NCBI GenBank assembly: GCA_002011685.1
Contig: MTOL01000269.1
Span: 167-8,743, forward strand
From: Deferribacteres bacterium JdFR-76
GTDB taxonomy: Bacteria; Zhuqueibacterota; JdFR-76
DNA: 8,577 nt
Reading direction: 5' to 3'
The position numbers were made by a program, and so were the translations under genes. The notes under the pieces were generated by a model, which worked only from the letters and a program-made list of their open reading frames with translations, made no database searches and was not told the DNA's origin. This document shows positions 1 through 5,887 of the stretch, piece by piece. Positions within the stretch are counted from its first letter, which is position 1. The number at the start of each line of letters is the position of its first letter.

Positions 1-95
1 TCGAGGCGGATTCTATCCCATCTTCGAGGCTGAAAAAATTCTTCCGGCCGTTTGACCGGAACCTCAACTTCTGCAGTTGCCTGACGTTTCGCCAT
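1..95 (-). CDS. Start of an unidentified gene downstream of lpdA (3' part outside window)
   Basis: An ATG at 95-93 on the minus strand opens a frame that stays open for 31 codons to the window edge. It starts MAKRQATAEVEV and continues with a basic, aromatic stretch (EEFFQPRRWDRIRL). The start lies 19 bases after the lpdA stop. It has a GAGG 6 bases upstream (102-105) and a further AAGGAG at 108-113, so it is probably translated from the lpdA transcript. I do not recognise the family from so short an N-terminus. Lipoate-related genes or other dehydrogenase-complex subunits often sit beside lpdA, but nothing here proves that. The reading frame and ribosome site support a real gene. Its product is unknown. 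Confidence 0.55.
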   Translation of the reverse strand, partial: MAKRQATAEVEVPVKRPEEFFQPRRWDRIRL

Positions 96-114
96 GGATT
101 TCCTCAACTCCTTT

Positions 115-1521
115 TTATATGTGAATCGCTCCTTCGTCCGCGGCAGCAGCCGCCTCCATAATTGCCTCCGACAGGGTCGGATGGGCGTGAATTGTTTTGT
201 GAAGTTCGTAATAAGTGGTTTCCAGCGTTTTGGCTACCCCCAGTTCAGCAATCAACTCGGTTGCGTCTGGACCCACAATATGGGCCCCAAGTAGTTCACC
301 GTATTTTGCGTCGAAAATCAGTTTGACCATTCCCTCCGACTCACCGTAAGCCAGGGCCTTCCCATTGGCGCGGAACGGAAAACGGCCAATTTTAAGTTCA
401 TAGCCTTTTTCTCGCGCTTTTTCCTCCGTCAGCCCCACGCTGGCTACCTGAGGCATACAGTAAGTGCAACTGGGAAAATTCTGATAATCAATCGGAGGCG
501 AATCCATTCCCGCTATGCGCTCTATACAGTGAATCCCTTCCGCTGAAGCCACATGAGCGAGAAGAGGAGGTCCCGCAACATCTCCAATGGCATAGATTCC
601 GTCAGCAGTCGTCCGGTAATTTTTATCAACACGAATGAACCCGCGTTCCAGTTCAACCCCCGCCTCTTCCAGGCCCAGATCCTCCGTATTGGCCTGGACG
701 CCAATAGCCACCAGCGCAACATCCCCGGAGAGGGTCTCCGTCTGATCTTCTTTCTGAATAACAACCTCTACCCCGCCAGAACGCTTTTCAATGCTTTCTA
801 CCTTGGCTTCGGTGTAAATTTCGATTCCCGCTTTTTTGAGGCTCTTGGCCAGTATGTCGGTAATTTCCTTGTCTTCCAGCGGCAGAATAGAAGGCATCAT
901 TTCTACCAAGTGGACTTTTGTTCCCAAGGCATTGTAAAAATAGGCGAATTCCACCCCAATGGCTCCGGCTCCCACAATAACCATGGTTTTGGGTTGATTC
1001 TGAAGAGTCATTGCCTCTTTGGAAGTAATAACCGCGTTCCCATCGAACTCAATTCCCGGCAGGGATTTCGGCCGTGCACCGGTCGCCAAGATAATATGTT
1101 TGGCTTTCACCACTGCGATCCCTTTTCCGGAAGCATCGAAAACTTCCAGTGTGTCGGTCCGCGTCAAACGGCCCTTTCCCTTTATCAATTCAATCCCATT
1201 TTTACGAAAAAGATAATGAATTCCTTTTACCAAGCGGTTTGAAACATTCCGGCTGCGCTTGATAATGGCTGGAAAATCAACCCGCCATTTTTCGACCTGC
1301 AATCCAAAATTCTTCGCGTGTTTAACCAGCTCCACCGCTTCTGCACTACGCAATAGTGCTTTGGTGGGAATGCAACCCCAATTGAGACAAACTCCCCCCA
1401 GTTCCTCCTTCTCCACAACACCAACTTTCATACCGAGTTGTGCCGCACGGATCGCTGCCACATACCCTCCTGGGCCTCCGCCAAGCACAGCAAGATCAAA
1501 CTCTTTGGTTGCTGAAGCCAT
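115..1521 (-). CDS. lpdA: Dihydrolipoyl dehydrogenase (E3)
   Basis: This FAD-dependent enzyme reoxidises dihydrolipoyl groups with NAD+ in cytoplasmic 2-oxoacid dehydrogenase complexes or the glycine cleavage system. The 468-residue product has the normal length for the family. In order it shows the FAD dinucleotide fold GGGPGG (14-19), the redox disulfide in GGVCLNWGCIPTK (Cys45 and Cys50), the NAD fold GAGAIG (184-189), the second FAD contact YAIGDVAG (about 310-317) and the C-terminal catalytic HAHPTLSE (His447, Glu452). I chose the ATG at 1521 because GGAGAGGTGAG lies just before it. The GTG at 1542 would add seven residues (MIRRGEK), has no ribosome site, and would place that site inside the coding sequence. 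A candidate extended -10 promoter lies about 50 bases upstream. No E1 or E2 gene is visible, so the partner complex is unknown. Mercuric or glutathione reductase is less likely given the CLNWGC motif and overall match. Confidence 0.96.
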   Translation of the reverse strand: MASATKEFDLAVLGGGPGGYVAAIRAAQLGMKVGVVEKEELGGVCLNWGCIPTKALLRSAEAVELVKHAKNFGLQVEKWRVDFPAIIKRSRNVSNRLVKGIHYLFRKNGIELIKGKGRLTRTDTLEVFDASGKGIAVVKAKHIILATGARPKSLPGIEFDGNAVITSKEAMTLQNQPKTMVIVGAGAIGVEFAYFYNALGTKVHLVEMMPSILPLEDKEITDILAKSLKKAGIEIYTEAKVESIEKRSGGVEVVIQKEDQTETLSGDVALVAIGVQANTEDLGLEEAGVELERGFIRVDKNYRTTADGIYAIGDVAGPPLLAHVASAEGIHCIERIAGMDSPPIDYQNFPSCTYCMPQVASVGLTEEKAREKGYELKIGRFPFRANGKALAYGESEGMVKLIFDAKYGELLGAHIVGPDATELIAELGVAKTLETTYYELHKTIHAHPTLSEAIMEAAAAADEGAIHI

Positions 1522-1524
1522 CTT

Positions 1525-1535
1525 CTCACCTCTCC
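1525..1535 (-). promoter_or_regulatory. Ribosome binding site that fixes the lpdA start
   Basis: GGAGAGGTGAG on the minus strand ends three bases before the ATG at 1521, with the AGGTG core at the usual distance. This favours the ATG over the upstream GTG at 1542. Confidence 0.75.
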
Positions 1536-1568
1536 GAATCACGTTACGAGGAATGATCCAACTCTACG

Positions 1569-1577
1569 ATCATACCA
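1569..1577 (-). promoter_or_regulatory. Candidate extended -10 promoter of lpdA
   Basis: TGGTATGAT on the minus strand fits the extended -10 pattern TGnTATaAT, with one mismatch in the hexamer. Transcription would begin near 1562 and give a leader of about 40 bases before the lpdA ATG. No good -35 lies at standard spacing. A TTGACG at 1585-1580 is too close to act as one, which is tolerable for an extended -10. Promoter rules in this lineage may differ, so this is a prediction from sigma-70 consensus only. Confidence 0.35.
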
Positions 1578-1596
1578 TACGTCAACAGAATAAATC

Positions 1597-1609
1597 GATA
1601 TTGAATATC
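1597..1609. promoter_or_regulatory. Operator-like palindrome upstream of lpdA
   Basis: GATATTGAATATC is a perfect inverted repeat of 6+1+6 bases. It lies about 20 bases upstream of the candidate lpdA -10, near -35 to -47 of the predicted start site, where a dimeric regulator could bind. The size and symmetry suit a transcription factor site, but no regulator can be named. An AT-rich 13-mer of this kind can arise by chance. Confidence 0.3.
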
Positions 1610-1618
1610 AATTCTTAA

Positions 1619-1646
1619 AAAGAATATGTAAAGAATCCCAAAGAAT
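1619..1646. repeat. Three AAAGAAT repeats at helical spacing
   Basis: AAAGAAT occurs at 1619-1625, 1630-1636 and 1640-1646, so starts are 11 and 10 bases apart, about one DNA turn. Read on the lpdA strand this is ATTCTTT three times, upstream of the palindrome and the candidate promoter. In-phase A-rich repeats can bend DNA or hold tandem protein sites. Function is inferred only from position and spacing. Confidence 0.4.
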
Positions 1647-1670
1647 GCAAATTTTGTTTAAGCATTTTCG

Positions 1671-1724
1671 TTTTGCCAGAATCTGTTAATGCCCCGGGAT
1701 TGCATTAAGATCTTACCGGCAAAA
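1671..1724. repeat. Long imperfect inverted repeat between PAP2 and lpdA
   Basis: Outer arms TTTTGCC (1671-1677) and GGCAAAA (1718-1724) and inner arms TTAATGC (1686-1692) and GCATTAA (1702-1708) are each perfect 7-bp complements. The 8- and 9-base stretches between them pair only partly, and the loop is CCCGGGATT (1693-1701). The structure lies about 75-130 bases past the PAP2 stop. It could end PAP2 transcription or block read-through into lpdA, but no T-run follows it on the minus strand, so it is not a classic intrinsic terminator. A REP-like element or a protein binding site is also possible. Confidence 0.5.
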
Positions 1725-1799
1725 TACGAACTTTATTCTATTCCTGCAATTTTTTGGACCCATTCTCTCTAAGGGCATCCAGAAAAATATGTTTGAAGT

Positions 1800-2606
1800 T
1801 CAGAACCGCAGCGAGATCTGGATTCGATTCTGGACGGCCGCCATCCTGAATCCCGCACCATTGGCCATTTCTCCATTAGCGGAACCGTGACGCCCCTTCA
1901 AAAACTGCGCTGTAAAATACCCGAGGCATGCTCCGATCCACACATCGCTGGGCCAATGTTTCTGATCATGGACTCTCGACCACCCGGTAAGCCCTGCAAG
2001 CACCATCAAAAACCCGGAAATCCATTTCCGGTCCGAATAATAGGCTGCTATTCCGGAAGCCACGGCCCATGCCGAGCTGGTGTGTCCGGAAGGCATGGAG
2101 AGGTAGGCATTGTCAAAATCCATTCGGGGACCTCGCCATTTTTCAGGCCCCTTCCCGGTATATGGCCGCGCCCGGTGACCAACCCACTTAAAAAAGATCG
2201 TCCAGCTATTGGCCAGAACAAAGGCCTCGCCGGCAGTAAAACAAGCCCATGAGAGCCGCGAATCTTTTCTCGCACTGGCTAATAGTCCAACAAGCCCCAA
2301 AACCGGAAGTACTATCCGCCCATCGCCCATCCAGCGGCTGGCATCAGCGAGTCGCCGCGTAACATCCGACTTTCCCTTCTGAACCTGATCAAAAATCTTT
2401 TGATCCGCAAAATAAAGGAGAACCCCTGTTCCCGCCACAATTCCGGCCTGCAGCCAGTCCGCACCCTTCCAGTGTATAGGAGCCGAATAGAAAGCACCCG
2501 CATCCTTCCAAAAAACCTGCAGCTTTGGCTTTTCCGCTGCAAATCCTGAAACTCCGGCCCAAAGTATCAGCAAACACAGGTAATACCGGCAATAGCGAGA
2601 AGACAT
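1800..2606 (-). CDS. PAP2-family phosphatase, membrane or envelope
   Basis: The 268-residue product carries all three motifs of the PAP2/acid phosphatase superfamily: K-x6-RP (Lys140 to Pro148, KWVGHRARP), PSGH (172-175) and SR-x5-H-x3-D (Ser210 to Asp221). These histidines and basic residues form the catalytic phosphohistidine site. Residues 1-24 look like a signal peptide or first membrane segment, with hydrophobic stretches near 51-67, 99-112, 120-142, 176-189 and 198-208. Likely substrates are phosphatidic acid, undecaprenyl pyrophosphate or lipid A phosphates on the outer side of the inner membrane, but the sequence does not say which. The ATG at 2606 has AAGGG about 8 bases upstream. 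The C-terminus after about 245 is hydrophilic and ends in RIQISLRF, a strand-like tail with terminal Phe. It starts 64 bases after selC and is read in the same direction. Confidence 0.9.
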   Translation of the reverse strand: MSSRYCRYYLCLLILWAGVSGFAAEKPKLQVFWKDAGAFYSAPIHWKGADWLQAGIVAGTGVLLYFADQKIFDQVQKGKSDVTRRLADASRWMGDGRIVLPVLGLVGLLASARKDSRLSWACFTAGEAFVLANSWTIFFKWVGHRARPYTGKGPEKWRGPRMDFDNAYLSMPSGHTSSAWAVASGIAAYYSDRKWISGFLMVLAGLTGWSRVHDQKHWPSDVWIGACLGYFTAQFLKGRHGSANGEMANGAGFRMAAVQNRIQISLRF

Positions 2607-2656
2607 TATTCGCCCTTTTGACCGGTTGGAAGGGAATTTGAGTATCTCTTTTCATT

Positions 2657-2672
2657 CAATAGCGCAATAGCG
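2657..2672. repeat. Tandem 8-bp direct repeat at the selC 3' end
   Basis: CAATAGCG is repeated twice without a gap, at 2657-2664 and 2665-2672. The second copy overlaps the last two bases of the tRNA. It may be a small replication duplication. Integration scars can sit at tRNA 3' ends, but no integrase or second distant copy is visible. Confidence 0.5.
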
Positions 2673-2766
2673 GGCACGTGTGGGAATCGAACCCACCTCC
2701 CGACACTACTGCGCCGGGACAGCGGATTTGAAGTCCGCGGGGCACACCAGTCGCCCAGCCGTGCCC
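2671..2766 (-). tRNA. selC: Selenocysteine tRNA, anticodon TCA
   Basis: The minus strand folds into a 96-base tRNA of the unusual Sec type. The anticodon stem is GCGGA/TCCGC with loop CTTCAAA and anticodon TCA (2731-2729), which reads UGA. The long variable arm has a TCCCG/CGGGA stem. The D arm GGGCG/TGCCC has an ACTGGTG loop, and the T arm is GTGGG TTCGATT CCCAC. The acceptor arm GGGCACG/CGTGCCC gives seven pairs. The eighth pair expected in bacterial Sec tRNAs would be G opposite A. The discriminator is G, as in other Sec tRNAs, and CCA is not encoded. The tRNA is charged with serine and converted by SelA before delivery by SelB. None of selA, selB or selD is in the window. A suppressor or Ser tRNA is unlikely because of the TCA anticodon with the Sec-specific long acceptor. 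Confidence 0.95.
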
Positions 2767-2792
2767 AGATTCTGATTGTCAATTCAAAAAAT

Positions 2793-2821
2793 ACAATAGG
2801 TATTTCAGAGTCTATTTTCAA
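2793..2821 (-). promoter_or_regulatory. Candidate selC promoter
   Basis: On the minus strand TTGAAA (2821-2816) is followed after exactly 17 bases by TATTGT (2798-2793), matching the sigma-70 -35 and -10 boxes at five and four of six positions. Transcription would start about 20 bases before the mature tRNA. A TTGACA at 2783-2778 is too close to the tRNA to serve as its -35. The 125-base gap between the exported protein gene and selC holds nothing else that I can support. Confidence 0.4.
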
Positions 2822-2891
2822 CTGGAAAATTTAACCGTGCTTCTCAACGAATACAGTTCAAACGTTCCGGCAGAGTCATGCTAAACGGCAA

Positions 2892-4673
2892 TCATCGGAT
2901 GAGTAATTTGGATGTCACCCGATGCTGGCCGATCCTGAGGCGAAAGAAATAAACGCCTGCTGGAAGCCCACGCACCGAAAAAACGATTTGGTGGTTTCCC
3001 GGGTCCGGCCGGTGAAATGACATACTCCGGATATTTTCTCCCAGCAAATTGAAGAGTTCTACCCTGCCTTCTGCGGCAAGCGGCGTCCGCACATTGATCC
3101 AAACAAGATCTTTTGCCGGATTGGGATAAACCCCAATCATCTGAAATTCTGAAGGAAGATCCTCTCCCCTGCTGTCATGAACCACAGCTGTCTCAATCAA
3201 ATCAATCACCTTTACCCGAGAATTTCCGGCCGTATCCGTTACACCAATCCCGATCTTTTGATAGGGCGTAAACTGTGGTTTCCATCTCACTTGCCACGTC
3301 AAATTTCCTTGCGGGAATGGATATAGCTGAACCACCCGGCCTTCGCTGCGCTCACCAAATACCAGAGGAGCTGCCTGCCATATTGGTTCATTAACTGCAA
3401 TGGTCAGGCTCCATTCCGTTTCACGTTTTTGAAGCGAATAAAAAACTTCCGGCGCTTTGTTGTCCGCAATCCCACGCCATTTCTGCATGGCTTCTGTTGC
3501 CGTACAATAATCCCACTGCACATCTGGATAAAAGGCGGAAGCACGATGAAGCAGTGAATCGATCCGCGCAATTTGGTCGGGAAAATCCTTTTCAGGTAAA
3601 TGAGACCAAAAAGTTACAACCTGATCTTTCCCGCTATAGGCGCCAGCAAAGATTCTCAAAATATCGGTAAGGCTTCGCTTCATGTACTGGCAACGGGATT
3701 CCCATCCCCGCAGATTTCCAGGTCGCTGATAGTCCGATGAATCCGGGTGATAAGGGATCCATTCAAGTGGCGCACGGGACCAGTCGTAAATGTTATCCAG
3801 CGGTTCTGTTGTATCTGTATGTTTTGCCGGAGAAGCATTTTCAAAGCGGTAAGGAATCCAGCCATCCAGAAAACATTCCCATTCGTTATCCATATAATGC
3901 CACCCACTTCGGAACGATGTGGGCAATAACTTCCCATGCACCACCAGATGACCTACCGTCTCCACAAAATCGTCTCTGTACTCTCTGAAACGAACTGACT
4001 GATTCCAATGATAGACACCGTCGCCATCGGGATCGCTCCAAACCCAATTATGGTAATGAAAGGACAGTTCATCGCCAAGAAGGTAAATGCGGTCCCCATG
4101 GTACTTCTGCATCATTTCCAAATTGGATATCCAGGGGTCCTCAACGTCAGGATTGGTTCCTCGGGCCATAATGCTCCCTACCAGCATAAACCACGTCATT
4201 ACCAGCGGTTCTCCATACCAGTCTTGAAAACGGCTACGAAATTCCTGCTGAATGACTTGGTATGCATTGGAAGCGGGATCGCTGAAGAGCTCAAATCCAA
4301 ACAGATTTTCTTTCCGGCTCATATTCAAGCCATTCCAGGTTCCCGTATCTGAACAGAGGACGACATAAATCTTACCCGGGGGGTTCTGGGGTCGGCTGGA
4401 ATAGATCCGGATGTCGTCAATATTAAAAGTGCTGGTGTGAGGTAAAGAAGGATTACCGATAAGTATCAACGCCGGAGCATCCACCAGCGTTGCATCCAGC
4501 TGTCCCTTAACCTCACCGTCAATCCAGAGCTGGATTTGTTGTTGTCCATCATACTCAATTTTGAAATGGTGCCAGCGGTTCAGCGTGTACCCTGATGGAA
4601 TAGTAAGATTGGCAGGAACCCATCCGGTTTTTTCTTTAAGCACCGTCAGCTGAACTTTGCCATCCGGAAGCAA
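2892..4673 (-). CDS. Exported LamG / polysaccharide-deacetylase-like protein with T9SS sorting domain, C-terminal part
   Basis: This open frame of 593 residues (counted from a TTG at 4673) is the main part of an exported protein whose N-terminus lies in another frame at 4646-5026. Residues 1-93 complete a LamG/concanavalin-like jelly roll (RWHHFKIEYDG, LWIDGEVKG, FNIDDIRIYSS), followed by an NPPG linker. Residues 101-400 resemble a carbohydrate deacetylase fold: CSDTG (Asp109) as possible motif 1, SFHYHNW (His206, His208) as possible metal ligands, FRSGW (254-258) and FWSHLPEKDF (355-364). This match is by motif look only. Residues about 405-495 look like a beta-sandwich linker. Residues 511-593 are a type A T9SS sorting domain (YPNPAKDL at 516-523, LPAGVYFFRL, KLLIR). 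The protein is therefore probably moved to the cell surface or secreted, to act on a polysaccharide. The TTG start has no ribosome site and is probably not a true start. Without the N-terminal piece it would lack a signal peptide. Confidence 0.85.
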   Translation of the reverse strand: MLPDGKVQLTVLKEKTGWVPANLTIPSGYTLNRWHHFKIEYDGQQQIQLWIDGEVKGQLDATLVDAPALILIGNPSLPHTSTFNIDDIRIYSSRPQNPPGKIYVVLCSDTGTWNGLNMSRKENLFGFELFSDPASNAYQVIQQEFRSRFQDWYGEPLVMTWFMLVGSIMARGTNPDVEDPWISNLEMMQKYHGDRIYLLGDELSFHYHNWVWSDPDGDGVYHWNQSVRFREYRDDFVETVGHLVVHGKLLPTSFRSGWHYMDNEWECFLDGWIPYRFENASPAKHTDTTEPLDNIYDWSRAPLEWIPYHPDSSDYQRPGNLRGWESRCQYMKRSLTDILRIFAGAYSGKDQVVTFWSHLPEKDFPDQIARIDSLLHRASAFYPDVQWDYCTATEAMQKWRGIADNKAPEVFYSLQKRETEWSLTIAVNEPIWQAAPLVFGERSEGRVVQLYPFPQGNLTWQVRWKPQFTPYQKIGIGVTDTAGNSRVKVIDLIETAVVHDSRGEDLPSEFQMIGVYPNPAKDLVWINVRTPLAAEGRVELFNLLGENIRSMSFHRPDPGNHQIVFSVRGLPAGVYFFRLRIGQHRVTSKLLIR

Positions 4674-5026
4674 AAAAGAAAAAGGACCAGCGCATTGCCC
4701 TTAAGAAATAGAGGAATGGCCTCATCGCCCATATATGATACATGGACACTCAGTTCGATGGCGAATGGAGTATCTGCATGCACAATCCCAGTGACCGTTT
4801 CGATTGAGGCCCGTTGATTTTGCGTATTTACCCTCAGGGAAAATGGCGGCGAACGAAACAGCGTAGAATCAAGCCTGAAACATCGATCTGCCTCATCATA
4901 AAATTCCCACGGAGGGTTGCTTTTCAGATCCCCATCATCAAACGTTTCATCGATCAGAAGATGCTGGGCGTAACTGCCAGAAATGCTCCCGGCAATGTAG
5001 ATCAAAAGACTCAGAAGGACACGCAT
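4646..5026 (-). CDS. Signal peptide and first half of LamG domain of the same exported protein (frame-shifted 5' part)
   Basis: This frame encodes 126 residues. It starts with a clear signal peptide (MRVLLSLLIYIAGSISGSYA, cleavage before QHLL), followed by a jelly-roll N-terminal half (IDETFDDGDL, PPWEFYDEADRCF, PFSLRVNTQNQRASIETV, AIELSVHVSYMGDEAIPLFLKGN). After that the sense is lost: LVLFLFCFRMAKFS and a TGA. The neighbouring frame continues the fold at the same place with AGPFSFLLPDGKVQL, so one gene is split by a single-base shift. The ATG at 5026 has AGGA about 11 bases upstream and starts 30 bases after the apt stop, probably in the same transcript. If rejoined, the full protein would be about 710 residues. 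Whether this is a sequencing error, a recent mutation or controlled slippage cannot be told from one sequence. Confidence 0.8.
   Translation of the reverse strand: MRVLLSLLIYIAGSISGSYAQHLLIDETFDDGDLKSNPPWEFYDEADRCFRLDSTLFRSPPFSLRVNTQNQRASIETVTGIVHADTPFAIELSVHVSYMGDEAIPLFLKGNALVLFLFCFRMAKFS
4672..4683 (-). other. Double homopolymer at the frame-shift zone
   Basis: The coding strand reads T5 C T6 here (A6 G A5 on the plus strand), inside the only interval (about 4646-4700) where both reading frames of the exported protein are open. The downstream frame is shifted by -1 relative to the upstream one. Such tracts are common sites of polymerase slippage and of read errors. No perfect X XXY YYZ heptamer is present in the upstream frame. 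Confidence 0.6.
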
Positions 5027-5056
5027 CTGTTGTTTTCCTGGTGGAGTAAAAGCGTT

Positions 5057-5590
5057 CTATTTTTCCTCCTCTGCATGGTACTGGACAATGGAATAGCAAT
5101 CGTACTGTTTGATTTTTTCGCGGCCGTTCAGGAAGGCGAGCTCGATGAGAAAAGCAATTCCCACGACAGTTCCTCCCAGCCGTTCCACCAGACGCGCCGT
5201 AGCCGCCAGGGTTCCTCCTGTAGCCAGCAGATCATCTATAATCAACACGCGCTGGCCGGGTTGAATGGCATCGGTGTGAATTTCCAGAGCATCAGTCCCG
5301 TATTCCAGTTCATATTCTTCACGTATTTTTTCTGCCGGCAGTTTTCCTGGCTTCCGGACGGGCACAAATCCGACCCCCCACTTGTAGGCCAGTGCCCCCC
5401 CGAAAATAAAACCGCGAGATTCTACCCCGACAATAATATCGACCCTCTTGTCCCGGTACCGTTGATCAAACAGATCGATTACCTTGGCAAAGGCTTTACC
5501 ATCCTTCACCAGCGTCGTGATGTCCTTAAACTGGATTCCCTTATGAGGAAAATCGGGCACATTGCGGATGAGGCGGCGCAATTCTTCCAT
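5057..5590 (-). CDS. apt: Adenine phosphoribosyltransferase
   Basis: This enzyme converts adenine and PRPP to AMP and pyrophosphate in cytoplasmic purine salvage. The 177-residue product has the usual length and opens with the family N-terminus (LRRLIRNVPDFPHKGIQFKD). It has the adenine-site signature VGVESRGF (54-61) and the type I PRPP loop VLIIDDLLATGGTLA (115-129). I chose the ATG at 5590 because AGGAGGAG lies 4 bases before it and because it gives the normal family start. An upstream ATG at 5644 would add 18 residues and overlap the acylphosphatase gene by 38 bases. The gene begins 16 bases after the acylphosphatase stop and ends 30 bases before the exported protein, so it is most likely part of one transcript. 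Xanthine or orotate phosphoribosyltransferase is much less likely given the start and signature. Confidence 0.96.
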   Translation of the reverse strand: MEELRRLIRNVPDFPHKGIQFKDITTLVKDGKAFAKVIDLFDQRYRDKRVDIIVGVESRGFIFGGALAYKWGVGFVPVRKPGKLPAEKIREEYELEYGTDALEIHTDAIQPGQRVLIIDDLLATGGTLAATARLVERLGGTVVGIAFLIELAFLNGREKIKQYDCYSIVQYHAEEEK

Positions 5591-5594
5591 GGTT

Positions 5595-5602
5595 CTCCTC
5601 CT
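5595..5602 (-). promoter_or_regulatory. Strong ribosome binding site of apt
   Basis: AGGAGGAG on the minus strand ends 4 bases before the ATG at 5590, a near-perfect anti-16S match at ideal spacing. It decides the start against the ATG at 5644 and shows that this organism uses Shine-Dalgarno initiation. Confidence 0.85.
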
Positions 5603-5606
5603 GGAT

Positions 5607-5882
5607 TCAGTAGGTGATGCGAAAATTCCGGTATTTCCCTTCAAATGGCAGCCATTCTACCTGAATATCTGTCACCCGCGCCCATGGGTGACCCACCCGT
5701 ACATCCTTTAGAAATGCCTGAATAACTTCCCTATCCCCTTCCACTTCGATATATACCCTTCCATCCGGAAGATTTTTGACGATACCTCCCAGACCGTACT
5801 GACTTGCCAGACGGTTCACAAAAAATCGGAATCCGACCCCCTGAACCACTCCGCTCACCCATATTTTTGCCAGCCGATCCAT
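5607..5882 (-). CDS. acyP: Acylphosphatase
   Basis: This small cytoplasmic enzyme hydrolyses carboxyl-phosphate bonds such as those of acetyl phosphate or carbamoyl phosphate. The 91-residue product is full length. It has the phosphate-binding loop VSGVVQGVGFRFF with catalytic Arg19, and the second signature IVKNLPDGRV with catalytic Asn37. Between and after them lies the usual alpha/beta sandwich pattern, ending YRNFRITY. The ATG at 5882 follows a run of eight G and starts 43 bases after the stop of the upstream SLOG-like gene. The stop TGA lies 16 bases before apt. It could be translated only from the cluster transcript. The metabolic role of acylphosphatases is poorly defined, and its place between asnS and apt does not point to one substrate. 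Confidence 0.94.
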   Translation of the reverse strand: MDRLAKIWVSGVVQGVGFRFFVNRLASQYGLGGIVKNLPDGRVYIEVEGDREVIQAFLKDVRVGHPWARVTDIQVEWLPFEGKYRNFRITY

Positions 5883-5887
5883 GCAGA

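Noticed and set aside
553..1242. 229-codon open frame on the plus strand opposite lpdA
   Set aside because: It is antisense to a fully supported dihydrolipoyl dehydrogenase, and its product shows no family motif.
1522..1542. GTG start adding seven residues to lpdA
   Set aside because: No ribosome site precedes it, and the strong GGAGAGGTGAG site would fall inside the coding sequence.
2606..2821. 71-codon minus-strand frame covering selC
   Set aside because: It runs straight through the tRNA and only exists because the tRNA has no stop in that frame. No ribosome site or domain was found.
1800..2894. Selenoprotein by read-through of the TGA stops of PAP2 or the exported protein
   Set aside because: Both proteins end at natural family C-termini, and the sequence after each TGA shows no conserved extension or SECIS-like hairpin.
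4672..4683. Classic programmed -1 frameshift heptamer in the exported protein gene
   Set aside because: In the upstream frame the codons around the T6 run are CTT TTT TGC, which do not form X XXY YYZ. Simple slippage or error remains possible.
5591..5644. Upstream ATG adding 18 residues to apt
   Set aside because: It would overlap acyP by 38 bases, and AGGAGGAG sits at ideal distance from the ATG at 5590, which also gives the usual family N-terminus.
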